Below are positions 1-11,900 of a DNA stretch of 64,000 bases, piece by piece (positions within the stretch are counted from its first letter, which is position 1; every line of letters starts with the position of its first letter). The notes beneath the pieces are model-generated. The model ran no database searches, was not told the DNA's origin, and saw nothing but the letters and a program-made list of their open reading frames with translations. Position numbers and translations under genes: made by a program. The stretch lies in the NCBI GenBank assembly GCA_014706295.1, contig JACSVZ010000001.1, forward strand, positions 87,232,237-87,296,236. The letters run 5' to 3'. This DNA is from Lycocorax pyrrhopterus obiensis (Eukaryota; Chordata; Aves; Passeriformes; Paradisaeidae).

Positions 1-2191
1 TGAAACTCCAGTAAGTGCTGTGATAAAATAGCAGTTCTCCAGTACCTTCACTAAGCTGTGAGGTCACGTTTTGAGCCTTTGGCCTGCCCTGAAATGAATG
101 CCTGATGGCAAAGTTTAGTTGAGAACCAAGGGAATTATGAGTATCATAAAAGCTAGAAAGAGATCTTCCTCTTCTTTTTTGGGCAGTCAGAAAATTCAGC
201 AGACTGTGACCACAGCCTGGCCTTTGGTCATTAGGGAGAGGACTTGCCTTCATGCATTTTTGAGTATTATCAGTTTGTCTGTTACAGATTTATTTTTAAT
301 GTCGTGTTTAATGTTGTTTGAAAAATTGGGATGAGGCGAGCTTGTTAAGAGGCGCTGGGTACACATTGATATAATCACATGCAAAATATAGTTTGCAAGG
401 TCCATTTAGACACTTTGGCACTAAATGCAATATTATTATAGTGAATTTTTTCTGATCTATTTGACTTGTAGTTTTAAAAGGCTGATGAAATGTGAAGAAG
501 CTAAAATGAGGAAACACAGAGACTCAGGCAAGAAATTGATTTCAGAATAGATGGTACTTAGGATGCTCTTTAATTCCCAAGGTCCAGGTCTCTACACAAT
601 GGTAATGTGATAAATGAAAGCTCTGAATGTTTACAAGCCAACAATTAGGCCTCATAAGCACCAAATACCATTTTAATTCTGTGCATTGAACCTTAGCTAA
701 ATACGTTTCCAATTGGGAATGGATGGCAACGGCTTCCTTTGCTGGCCTAATAATTGCCACTGTAATTGTAAGTGCTGAGGCTTTGCAGCAGGTTTGAATG
801 GGAGGCAGCAGCTGTGTTAGCAGGTGATGGATTCATCGCTCCGAGTGGCTGCTGTGTGCACTCCCACTTCAGTATTTCCTTAATGCTGGGGCTTTCAGAG
901 CATTTGGAGAACACAGAAGTCTTAGGCTGTGATGAAAACTGGCCCAGCCCTAAATCCCAATGCTGTGGAAACAGGCTAGGCAGCTTAGCTGCAAAATGAG
1001 GTGACTAGGAGAGATTTATGTTACTGCAAATACCAGGGCACACCTGCAGCTACATAAGAGCCAGTCGCTTGGCCTTCCTCTCCAAGCTGAGGTGTGCCCG
1101 GTAAGGGCCTTTATAGGGCTGAAAGCAGAGGTGGAAGGAACCGACTCATTTAACTCGTTAAGCATATTACCCATTTGGAATAGGCAAGTCTTCGCATCCC
1201 TGGGAGACAGTGGGTATGTGATAGATGATATCAGGCATGTGTTGTGTGAGCTAGATCAGGGAAAAGGGGGAAAATGCTCCAGTTTGAGTAAAAACAGAAA
1301 AGAGAAAAGGAACTGCCTGCTGAGTGTGTTACGCTGTGTGTGTTCATACTAAGGGGCTTCCCACACCTCCGTTTGCTTTGCCACCACAGTGCTAAAAGGA
1401 GCTTTAGTCCGGACGTGAGCATTTTACACTTATTCTGCCACCAACTAAAAATAATAATAAAAATGGGAACGGTCTAATTATCCTACCTTCTCGCTTTTCT
1501 GCCTTTGTAAGGCAGGACCTCCTTGCAGCTGCAAATCAGTGAGCTGTCACCCCCAAAGCCAGTCCTTGGCAGGTTCCTGTCTGGCTGCTGGGCAGGGAGA
1601 GATGCAGCAGCTCCTGCACATGCAGAAAACACAGATGGTCCTGGTTCCTTCTGAAGGAGGTTAATAGGGTGACTAAGGATGTGCCAAAAGTCTAATATAC
1701 TTGTGCAGACATCTTAAACCAGTTCCAGCAGACCATTCCAGACTGTTTTGGCCCAAAAGGAGCCTTGCTTCTCAGGATCCAAAGTCTCAAATGGAAGTCC
1801 TTGCTCTTGATGAAGTACTGTGAGTTTTGTACAGCTGTAAAAATGTAACCGTGTAAATTAAGTGTATTGTACTTAGTCATTTTTACTTTACAAGAAAAAT
1901 GTGTGCACAGAGGTCTAGGCACCATCACGCTGTTTCATGCTCTTTTTTCCTGCCATTTTAACCTAATTTGCACAGGCAGAGGTTACTGGCAGATTTCTCC
2001 AGTTGTGTATTTGCAAATATTATTTGTATTTGCCCAGCAGAGGTGGAGAACCATTTGTAAGGGTGCTAGAAGCTTGAGGTCCAGGTATATTATAAAAATA
2101 TTATTAAAAAGGCACTACATAAATACTATATAAAATAATATTTATTTTACACTACATAATATTATATTAAAAGGCGCTGTTTGCCTCTTAA

Positions 2192-2488
2192 TAAGGGCAT
2201 GCAGTGTTAAGACAAGGGGAAATGACTTTAAAATGAGCAAGAGTAGGTTTTAGAGTAGATGACAGGAAAAAATTCTTTAGTGTGAGGGTGGTGAGGCACT
2301 GGCACAGGTTGCCCAGAGGAGATATGGCTGCCCCATCCCTGGAAGTGTTCAAGGCCGGGTTGGATGGGGCTCTGAGCAATGTGATCTTGTGGAAGGTGTC
2401 CTGGCCCTTCACCCATGGTGAGGTGGGTGGAACAAGATGATCTGTAAGGTCCCTTTCACCCCAAGCCATTCTGTGTTTCTGTGATTTG
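2192..2488 (+). mobile_element. CR1 LINE 3' fragment, sense
   Basis: It contains the hallmark CR1 3' segment: GAGGGTGGTGAGGCACTGGC, then CCATCCCTGGAAGTGTTCAA, then GATGATCTGTAAGGTCCC and a degenerate ATTCTGTG tail. It is 5'-truncated and diverged. CR1 is the dominant avian non-LTR retrotransposon. Confidence 0.9.
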
Positions 2489-3870
2489 ATGAATATAAGG
2501 AGTTGGCTGTCTGCTGCTGCTGGGGGCTGTTAAACTGAGTATCCACAGGGTTTTGAGGCTTTCTTTGGAGCACATAAGTAGGACTTGCATGGAGTATAGG
2601 TTTTGTGCTGACTCTCAGCATACTTCTGAGTGCCATTCAATTAGGATAAAAAGCTGTGACTCACAGGACATTGACTCAGCGCTTATCACATGAACAAGTT
2701 CTCTGCCCGCATCCTGGCTTTTTGCACTGCTTATTTCCCTAAGCTGCAGACCTGCTTCCTTTCATACTTCTGTTACGCCAGACTCACCCCTTAAACTTCA
2801 GTGCAACACATCCAGATTTGTGACATTATTTTAAGGAGGTGAATCAGGCTTACTTTTAGAAGCAGCTCATTTTTAAAATCTAAGTGAAGCAATAGAAATA
2901 AATCCCTCACAGCTACTAATCCACCAAATCAGAGGTGCCAAATTCAGATTCATCTTACTGAAATTTCAGAACATTTGCAAACTTGATTCTATCCTTACAG
3001 TTCGGACTGGTTTTTATATATAGGACTATTGATGTTGTGGTAGAAGGAATTTGGGATGTTACACAACACACCTTCAGTGATAAAACAATGTTTTCTCTGC
3101 TCAGGGAAGAGACTAAATCATGTCCCTTGTGTCCTGTCTCAGCAGATGGGGTAAAGAGACTGCCTGTGATGTTTTCTGTTTAAGATTCACATGCTGGTTT
3201 AGGAGGAGATGTGCAGGTGACTGGAGACAGTACAAGCAAAACATATTTGTCTCAGTGCAAACAGGGCAGCCACAAATCTGGAGTAAATTGTTTGGTGCTG
3301 GAAGCACTTTAATTCTGGCTCTTGCATGGAGATGCAGCTCAGATCCAGGCTGTGTGCTGCTAGCTGCTTGGAAAAGCTTTAACTGATCTCTGCCAAACTC
3401 CTGCAATGCAGTCCTGTTTTCATCCTTATTTTGGTTTTTTTCCTTCTTTGTTTTCTATTTTACAAGTGGCTGATTGATTGCCAGGATCTTGGAGGGAAAG
3501 GGCAAGGCTTGGATAATCCATGACTGATAGGCTGACTGTGGAGGGCAAATGCTTTCTTCTGTCTCACTACCTCCCCTTCTGCCCAGTGGGCAAGAAAAGC
3601 CTCACGTGATGGTGTCTCCAGACCTGAGGGCTAGGGAGATTTGCAATGAGGTCACCCATTTAGTCACTATAAGCTAAATATTAAACTTGGGCAAAAATCA
3701 TCTTTTCGACCAGCCCTTCCTCACGTTAAATCACTGCCACCATATTTCAGAAGTCAAGTACCAGCACTGTGTTCGAATCTGGAAAAATGAGAGTGGAAAA
3801 GAAGACATTTTTTTTCCTGTATAGTGCAGAGCCAGTCCAGTGTCTGCTCGTGGGTCTCAGTTCAAGAGTA

Positions 3871-4065
3871 CTCTCCTCTCCTCTCCTCTCCTCTCCTCTC
3901 CTCTCCTCTCCTCTCCTCTCCTCTCCTCTCCTCTCCTCTCCTCTCCTCCCCTCCCCTCCCCTCCCCTCCCCTCCCCTCCCCCCCCTCCCCTCCCCTCCCC
4001 TCCCCTCTCCCCTCCCCTCCCCTCCCCTCTCTCCCTCCCCCCTCCCCTCCCCTCCCCTCCCCCCT
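3871..4065 (+). repeat. (CTCTC)n/(CTCCC)n pentanucleotide microsatellite
   Basis: Fifteen perfect CTCTC units (3871-3945) run into CTCCC units with small interruptions to about 4065. The whole tract of about 195 bp is pyrimidine on the + strand. The opposite strand is GGGGA/GAGAG-rich and could form G-quadruplex or triplex (H-DNA) structures. It lies about 1.7 kb upstream of a TENM4 exon. Confidence 0.95.
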
Positions 4066-4189
4066 GTCATGTTTTTGTTTGGTTCCTGGGTTTTGTTATT
4101 AGATGGAGTGTATTTTCTTACTCCCCAGCTCAGAGTAGTCCCAAAGAGAAGCATCAAGAGCTCCTCAACCATCTGCTCTGTCCAAGGTC

Positions 4190-4680
4190 TGATCATCTGT
4201 ATCCAGATTCTCTCTAAGATATTTCTCTAACTTACTCTTAAAAGACTTGGGCAGTGGGGTTTTCAGTACTCCATCTGTTCCTCTGCTTGGAGCAACCATG
4301 GGCCTTGAAAATGTTCTACAGCTTCTAACCTGAATTTTCATTGTTTCCATTTACTTTCTGTCACATCCTCAGTAGACATGATAAGCAATTTATTATAACC
4401 CTCTTCAGAACACCTGTTGTTAGGGTGGCATCTTCCCACTTCCTTGTTTCCCCTTTTCTGAATAAACTCTTTTATTTTGGCTTTGCCTCTTACATCATGT
4501 TTTCTTTTTACATTACCTTGTCATTCTGAGGAATGGTGCCCTTCACTGGACACTGCATTCCATCAAAGGCTCACCACTGGGTAGCACAGGAGAACAAGAC
4601 CTCTCTGCTCACCCACCATTTACTTTGTATCCCCAAGTGATGCCTTTTTGTAATATGATCTACTTAATTTTCATATAAAT
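4190..4680 (-). mobile_element. Possible ancient CR1/L3-type LINE fragment, antisense
   Basis: Several stretches follow the order of old amniote CR1 elements read on the minus strand: a TCTTCAGAACACC block, a GGTGCCCTTCACTGGACACT block, then CTCACCACTG. Divergence is high and the boundaries are rough. The call is by resemblance only. Confidence 0.4.
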
Positions 4681-5795
4681 CATTCTTAAAAGAGTTGTGG
4701 GCAGGACTTGAAAAAAGTTGAACATTTATCACTGATTGATTTGCTGGAATTTTTCTGTTTCTCCCTAACTATTTAAATGTCCCTTCCCTGAAGGTCCATC
4801 TAATCAGAAGGTCCAACAGCCATCCAGAGATTAGCCAGTAGAGCTCCCTATTGCTCTCCATTTCAACTACGATAACCTCACTGCAAGGGTGCCTTGCCAG
4901 CCTTCTGAGTCTGTGACCCTTTTTGTAATGCTGCAGATGAGAGGCACAGTGGTGTGTTTGCTCTCTTAACTCAGGAGGCCTCTAAACACAAGTGTCTGCT
5001 TCTCTTTTTATCAAAAAATAATTCCCCCAGCTTGTTAACTGCTGTGGACCTGCGTGCATGAGGCTGATTTCACCTGGGCCCTGGTACATAGGTGTCCACA
5101 TCACAGAAACCTTCCCAGATGGTGCTTATGTTGATTCCTCATTGGAAAAGCCAAGGACACAGCAGGGGTGAAAACTGGTCTGCTTTTTTACACCTTTAAA
5201 TCGATCCTTCCAGATGGTCCTAGGAGCAGTAAAAGGTAGACACAGGGGTTCAGCTGTGCTCAGGACTCTACACCGTGTTCACAAAGGACAATTCTCTACC
5301 TGATTTGGCCAGTCTGGTCCTAGCTGGTACCTTAATATTTAGCTTTTTAAAATTAGATAGAGAAAAAAAAATAAAAATAAATTGCTGAGGTCAGGACACA
5401 ATCAGACAAAACTGTTGGTGGCCTTCAGAAACTCCTTGTTCTGCTAGACAGGATGCACAGGCCAGTGCTTTTCTGTAAGTCACAGCATAGTAGATGGGAA
5501 ATAAAGTTACTCTTGTAAACAAGAAGCATAGTGCAGGTGAGAAGTATTGGAAAAATATTGTTAAAATACAGGTTAATACATATTTAGTCATTTTCTATTC
5601 TGTGCTTCATTTTCTTCAGCTAAAAGCTGTGATTTTCTTCTCATGAGGCCAAAAAAAGTCGAGACTGTCTGACAGAGTGACAGTGCATTTTTCTCTGTGA
5701 AAAATCTGGATGACGACTTGAAGAATTGGTCTCTGCTTTATAGGATGATTCCTCCTCTGTTGATGCTGTTGACTTCACTCCATCCTCTCTTTCAG

Positions 5796-5968
5796 ATACG
5801 ACAGCTTTGGCCGCCTGACCAACGTGACCTTCCCTACTGGCCAAGTGAGCAGCTTCCGCAGCGATACCGACAGCTCCGTGCATGTCCAGGTGGAAACCTC
5901 CAGCAAGGATGATGTTACAATAACAACCAATTTGTCAGCATCAGGGGCCTTCTACACCCTGCTCCAAG
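5796..5968 (+). CDS. TENM4: TENM4 coding exon 1 of 6 in window (YD shell)
   Basis: The acceptor is a pyrimidine tract ending TTTCAG and the donor is AAG|GTGAGT. The first base completes a codon begun in an upstream exon, then the frame reads [16 protein letters not shown] and onward to FYTLLQ, ending one base into the next codon. YDSFGRL is a typical YD repeat signature. NVT and NLS are potential N-glycosylation sequons. This exon lies in the early to middle part of the YD-repeat barrel. Confidence 0.95.
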
Positions 5969-8900
5969 GTGAGTTGGGCCACCGTCCTTCACCTGACCAA
6001 GCTGCACATAATGGATTACCCATCAGGAAACAGGCATTGTCTTGATAATCCCAGCACCAAAAATCACCCGCATTCTCAGTGCCCCAGAGCTCCCCACATG
6101 CTGGTACAGACACACACTCACACCTCCTTAGCCACATTCCCTAGCACAGTGGCTGCCCTGCAGCTGTTTTTCTGCTCCATTCCCAGCCGGTCCCCTTGCC
6201 ATGCAGGCTCGTGCAGTACAGTCCTCCATCATCATTACCATTATTGTTGTAACTAAAAGGGTCGCATAAATCAAGTCCCACTTCCAGCCAGCCCCTTTGC
6301 TTCAGTCTCTTAATGGCTTCTGACTTAACAGTTGCTCTCCCCATGGAACAGGCATCCAGCTGTTTGCTGGAGATCTGATTCTTTGTTCGCTGGCTTTTCA
6401 AACATTCACAAGGAAGCATCCAGTAAAATGACCATCCCTGTCCCCAAAAGGTCTGTGTTTGAGCTAAGGGGTGGTGTGGAGCAGCACAAAGGAGAAAGGA
6501 GAAGTGGACAGCTGGGGTAGGACTGGTGGGACCAGTTTGTGGCTGAGGGAAATGAGCACAGTTGTGCCTGTGTAGGAAGGTGGGAAGCAGAGGACTGATT
6601 AAGTGGAGGAAAAGGAGATGAAGTGGGAAATAAAAGAGGGATAAATAGCACGGGAGCACTGTGCTGACATACTGGTGGTGGCAGAACCTGTGCTGCATAA
6701 ACAGTACCAGCCTAGATCTCCAGGTTCTGAAAGCTGGAGCCTCATTAGGATCAGGATGAGCTATCACACCTGTTCTGTGGGGCTTGGGGAAGAGGAAGGA
6801 ACTTTCAGACTCTGCTTTCTTTACTCCCCAGATCTCATTCACTCTGTCTATGCCTGGTGACAATGGGGTGTCAAACATCTTTTCTCCTTGTGAGGAACAA
6901 ACTGCTCCAAGTGGGACAAGCATGTTCCAGAGTGACATTTGTTCCCACATCTCTGGGATACACATTTCCCTCCCCCTCCCTATAACAACATCAACCTTTC
7001 TTAAAAGAAAGTGCCTGCTATGCCTGAAACACTGCTTTTCCTCCTTCTGGAGAGGGCAGCTGAGAGAGTTCCAGCCCCCTCAAGCTGTCCCCATATTCCT
7101 GTGGGGAAACACCATGACTTTCTTATTCTTTGCTTGAGCCTGTAAGACAGATCCAACCTACCCTACCCCATCTCATTCACTCACATTAAGATGTGTGGCA
7201 ACTGCACAGACATGAGGTTGGCTTCACCTCAAGAGCCTGATTAAGCAATGGAGCCCACTGTTGGGGGCCCTTTAGTGACAAAATTGACTGTGGTGTGAAT
7301 TATACACTCAGCACTGAAGGCACAGTTACATAATGGTGCCACAGTCAATTCTGTCATTGTCCTGCCCTCCGGCACAGGGACATTCTGGCCATTAGGACAT
7401 GCAGAATTACAAACAGCTTAACCATCTTCAGAAACTGTTTGGATCTGAAGAAACTCACTTAAAACGAAGATCTGGATAACACTGCGGAAGAGGTGGCTTG
7501 GTGAACCAAATTCTTGGTGAACCTTTCAGGAAACCTGGGTCACACTGTCAACAGGTGAGATCTGAGAAGGCATTTTCAGAAGATTGCAAATTCCTGTAAG
7601 ATGGATTTAGGAGCTTCTACAACAGGCACATCAACACTCCAGTGGGATTTTGTCTTCTGGACTAATGACAAAGTGAGCATTTGTTCAATGCCAAAGTAGG
7701 GCAGTAGTGCCCTGGAGCCAAAGCAGCCTAAAATACTGCATCCAACAGCCCATGGACTTCATGTAGCCCTTGAGAAATGCCTTCCAGAGCCAGGGAAGAG
7801 TCTTCTCTTGGGAAAATGTTGAAAGTAGAGGATTTACATTCCCCACACTGTACCACAGGACTGGTGACAATAACCCTTCTGTGGTGCTTATGTAACACGA
7901 AGGGAACATCACATCTGATTAATTTCATGTAAACCTTCAAGCTTTCCTCTGCTTCCTGGTGAAGGATAAAAGAGGGAGGAATATATTCACTGTTCAGGGA
8001 TATTTCACTGATCTCATTTAAAGCACATCCCCTAATACTGTAGCATCAAACCAAGCATCTAAGAAGGGTGTGGCAGCCAACTGACTGGCCCCTCTCTCCA
8101 TTTGCAGACTCAAGCATGGAGGGGCTTTGATCTGGCTGGAGTCTGTGTCAAAGACCATCAGTTTACATACTCGGTGGTAGAGCTAAAATACTCGGATCTG
8201 CATTGTGGATCACTGCTGTATGTTTTTGGCAAAATCCTGTGCCCCAGCAGTTTCACTATCACTACTGTATAAAGTTGAGCAGTGGTTCTGCTGAGGTCTC
8301 TGTGGCAGAACTCCAGCTGGCTACCACAGGAGCAGGATGAGACCCACATAAAAAAGGACCAGTAGGTGTCACGTTTCCTTCCCTAACTATACCAAACTGT
8401 GCTCTTTGCTGATCTGTTTCTTGGGGACAAGAAATGATAATTTCACTGTGATCTTGTTTCCTGCTGAGCTATGGCAGAGCAACTAGTGAACAAAACCCAG
8501 CTTGCCTCAGAAAGGAAAAACACTTAATGGGAATTTTCAATGGGTCTTTTTATTCACAATTAAGAGTTTATGGCAGCCTGGGAGACAGAAATTGTGATTT
8601 TTCCAGCTTTTGAGGAGCTTCAGATAAGGCAGTGTTTGTATAATACATTTTTAAAGCCATTCTGCACTAAGTCTCATGCTTTCTTACCCTTCATGAGCTA
8701 CTCTCTGCAGAGATAAATGCCAGCTGGAGATTCAAAGAATGGGCTTTCAGCCTGCCTGATTCCTGAAGAATGTAGAAGAGAGATTGCTCTTCTGTTCAGT
8801 TCCTGAATTCCCAAATACTGGCCTCAAAATTTGATCTTTCAAGAGCTAGTGGAGGCCAGATGTATGGAGACATGTGGGAGCTTAATGCCTCTGCTTTCTC

Positions 8901-11900
8901 TCCAAACATGAGGACTTCAGTTGCCTCCTGAAAGCTTTCTCAAGGGAAAGGATTTGGCTGTTGTTTGGGGAACTGGTTAGCATTAACTTTCTGTGCAATT
9001 TCCTGTCACTTGTGAGACAGTGAATGAGCTGAGGAAAGTAGGTGGCCCCACTTTCTCATATATTGTTGTGAAATTAGGATCTTTAGGATATAAAAGCGTG
9101 GAAAGTTTTTGGTCAGACTGATTTAAAACAAATATCTCACCACACAGTGTTTTAGCCTAGAGGAAGAGGTTTGAATCTGCGTCCTTTGGTAAGGTATTAC
9201 ACAGTTTTTTCACTTTTTTAACCTGTGTAAGACTTTCTGCAAGAATTTGAGGTGCAGAACATCATCGGAATGAAAAAGCAATTGTCCATACTTACTTTCC
9301 CTGATGAAACTGATGTTTTGCTCCCGCTGAGTGGGACAGGTGAGTAACAGAGTGCATTTGGTTGCAACCATCCAAAATGCTGATGCAGTCTAGGTGAGGG
9401 GGCAAATGAAGAGCTGGAGCTGTATCAGCAAAGATCAGCAAAGATCTCTTTTCTGTGTTCAGACCAAGTCCGAAACAGCTACTACATCGGTGCTGACGGC
9501 TCCCTCAGACTGATGCTCGCCAACGGCATGGAGGTGGCCCTGCAGACCGAGCCACATCTGCTGGCTGGCACTGTCAACCCCACGGTGGGGAAGAGGAATG
9601 TCACCCTGCCCATCGACAACGGCCTCAATCTCGTGGAGTGGAGGCAGAGGAAGGAGCAAGCAAGAGGGCAGGTCACCGTCTTCGGACGTCGGCTGAGGGT
9701 AAGTGAGAACCACAAGCACTTTTGGCCTCCACTTGCCATCTCATCAGTCCCCAGTCTCATGGCAGAAAGGGATGGGTATGGTTTGTATTGCCTGCAGTAG
9801 GGATGGAGCTGCAGGACAGAGCACTGGCTGTTCACCCTCAGTGACACAACCTTTATGACTGGAGTATATCATTATGTCTCCTTATGTGCTGATGTTCCCT
9901 GAGCCATCAAAGGTGGTACTGCTGATCTCCCTACCAGTCCTCTGCATCACTGGGAATGTGTGACCTCTCATCAAACACTGCAGGTTTAACCATCATCTCA
10001 GGCTGTTTAAGCAAGCAAGGGACAGTCATAACTATGAAATACCACACAAATTAGTGCAGGTGTTTTCTACCTATGCTGCTGGCAGTGATAGAGCAGAGCA
10101 CTGAAAGCTTTCTAAGGCTCAGGACAGGCTGAGAGAGCTGGGTTTGTTTAGCCTGAAGAAAAGGAGGCTCCTGGGAGACCTTAGAGCACCTTCCACTACC
10201 TAAAGGGGCTCCAAGAGAGACTTAGGACAAGGGCATAGAGTCATAGGGCAAAGGGGGATGACTTCAAATTGAAAAAGGGAAGGTTTGGATTAGATATTAG
10301 GAAGAAATTCTTTACTGTGAGGGTGGTGAGGGACTGGCACAGGCCACCCAGGCATGATGTGGCTGCCCCATCCCTGGAAGTGTTCAAGGCCAGGTTGGCT
10401 GGAGCTTTGAGCAACCTGGCCTGGTGGAAGGTGTCCCTGCCCATGGTAGGGAGGTTGGACCTAGAAGATCTTTAAGGTCCCCTCCTACACAAAGCATTCA
10501 ATGATTCTATGAATACTGTTCATTGGGAAACCTCAGAAAAAACTCTGGATTCCTGAAATCGCTAGTCTGTTGAACCTGTTGAAGAACTGGGCTTGCAAGG
10601 CATTGCACCACAATTGCTGTTGTTCCCTGAAGTGTTACAAGCAGCTCCAGCCTGACAGTACTCTCCCTCCAGGAGTGCCCAGACCTTTCTGTGCTTGAGA
10701 CTGATGTGTTTTGAAAACATTGTTCCACACAATGCACCTCATACTTGTCAGGGCTGTTTAAAGATCTTGCCCAATAAGCTGTAATTCATCTGCTAACTGC
10801 TGGCAAAGCTGGGAACTTGTAATAGCAAGTCCTGTGCACTCACCCTGTGCTTTGCTGGTCTCAGAGTCATGGGCTGATGAACGGTTCCTGGGAAGCTGCT
10901 CAGCACCTGGCAAATTCAGACCCTCTGAGAAAAATGCTTAGTGCTGTGTAATGCCACCACAGCAAAAGGCCTGCAGCTACTTATTCACGCTTAAGCTTGG
11001 CAGTAAATATCAATGCTCTGGTTTCAGGATATGTGTTTCCCAGTCCTTGCTCTTCACCTCTCCCTATTCCCTGCTGCATGACCCCTGCCATTTTGGTGTG
11101 ATTTCTCCCCTCTCTCCTCACTCACACTTGTCAAGTATTTCTCTTCAATGTCTCCATCCCAGCCTCTGTTCTTTTCCCCCTGTGTCAATAGCCTCATACT
11201 TTGTTACCAGGAGAAAAAATGCAAATAGTAATGAAAGCTGAAGCTGCTCTTTCAGTGTGAACTACTGTGTGTCTACAGATCAATTGTCATCACCCTTTTC
11301 TGTTGGGTTTGTCTTGGGGGGTTTATTTTATTTTATTTTATTTTATTTCATTTCATTTCATTTCATTTTAATAACTGATGAAATTATCAGACAGGTCTTT
11401 TTCTGAAAAGAGAGGGCCTTCTGAAGTCTGCAGCTGGGTCATAGCTATTTGGTGTTCAAAACAGTTTCCACTCATTTAGCCACAGCTCAGCTGCCCGTAT
11501 CAGTTTTATCTTCCAGAATTTTTGCAGTAGACTCAAACACAGAATATGTTTGTATTTTATATTGTACTACAGTTGGAAAAACACTTGCAAAATGAATTCT
11601 CAGGCTGGTTGCTGCAATCCCTATAAATCTGCCAGCATTTATTCACATTTTGAGCCTATCAGGGCCCTTCTAGTGAAGCAGAAGTGCGTCTTACATGGTC
11701 GAAGGACTCAGTTATGGTTCTGTTCAGGGGTTCAAAGTAGTTGAGGGTATACAAGATGTTTTAAGCTGTGTGTCTGCGTGCATAGCAGCATCTGCACCCC
11801 TTGTACAAAAACCTGCAAGGTGCTAATTGCCTCCCTGGGGATTGCACAACATTTAACATATTCTCTGTGTGATGTTCCCCTCTTCCCTCACACCAAAAAT

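Larger units (their letters stand above)
1..5795 (+). other. TENM4: TENM4 intron (5' end outside window)
   Basis: This is non-coding sequence before the first visible exon. It holds a sense-oriented CR1 tail (2192-2488), a pyrimidine pentamer tract (3871-4065) and what looks like an old antisense CR1-type LINE (about 4190-4680). An AT-rich stretch lies at 2085-2175. Nothing else is recognisable. ORFs of up to about 150 codons here come from the simple repeat or from chance. Confidence 0.8.
5969..9462 (+). other. TENM4: TENM4 intron between window exons 1 and 2
   Basis: This intron holds the 81-nt hairpin at 7276-7356. I recognise no transposable element or exon in the remainder. A 274-codon antisense ORF at 6141-6965 resembles no family I know. 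Confidence 0.85.

Noticed and set aside
3747..4230. Serine/proline/leucine-rich and arginine/glycine/glutamate-rich ORFs
   Set aside because: These are translations of the pentanucleotide microsatellite in several frames, not genes.
7276..7356. Identification of the hairpin as miR-708
   Set aside because: miR-708 lies in an early TENM4 intron in known genomes, and its mature sequence is not present in this hairpin.
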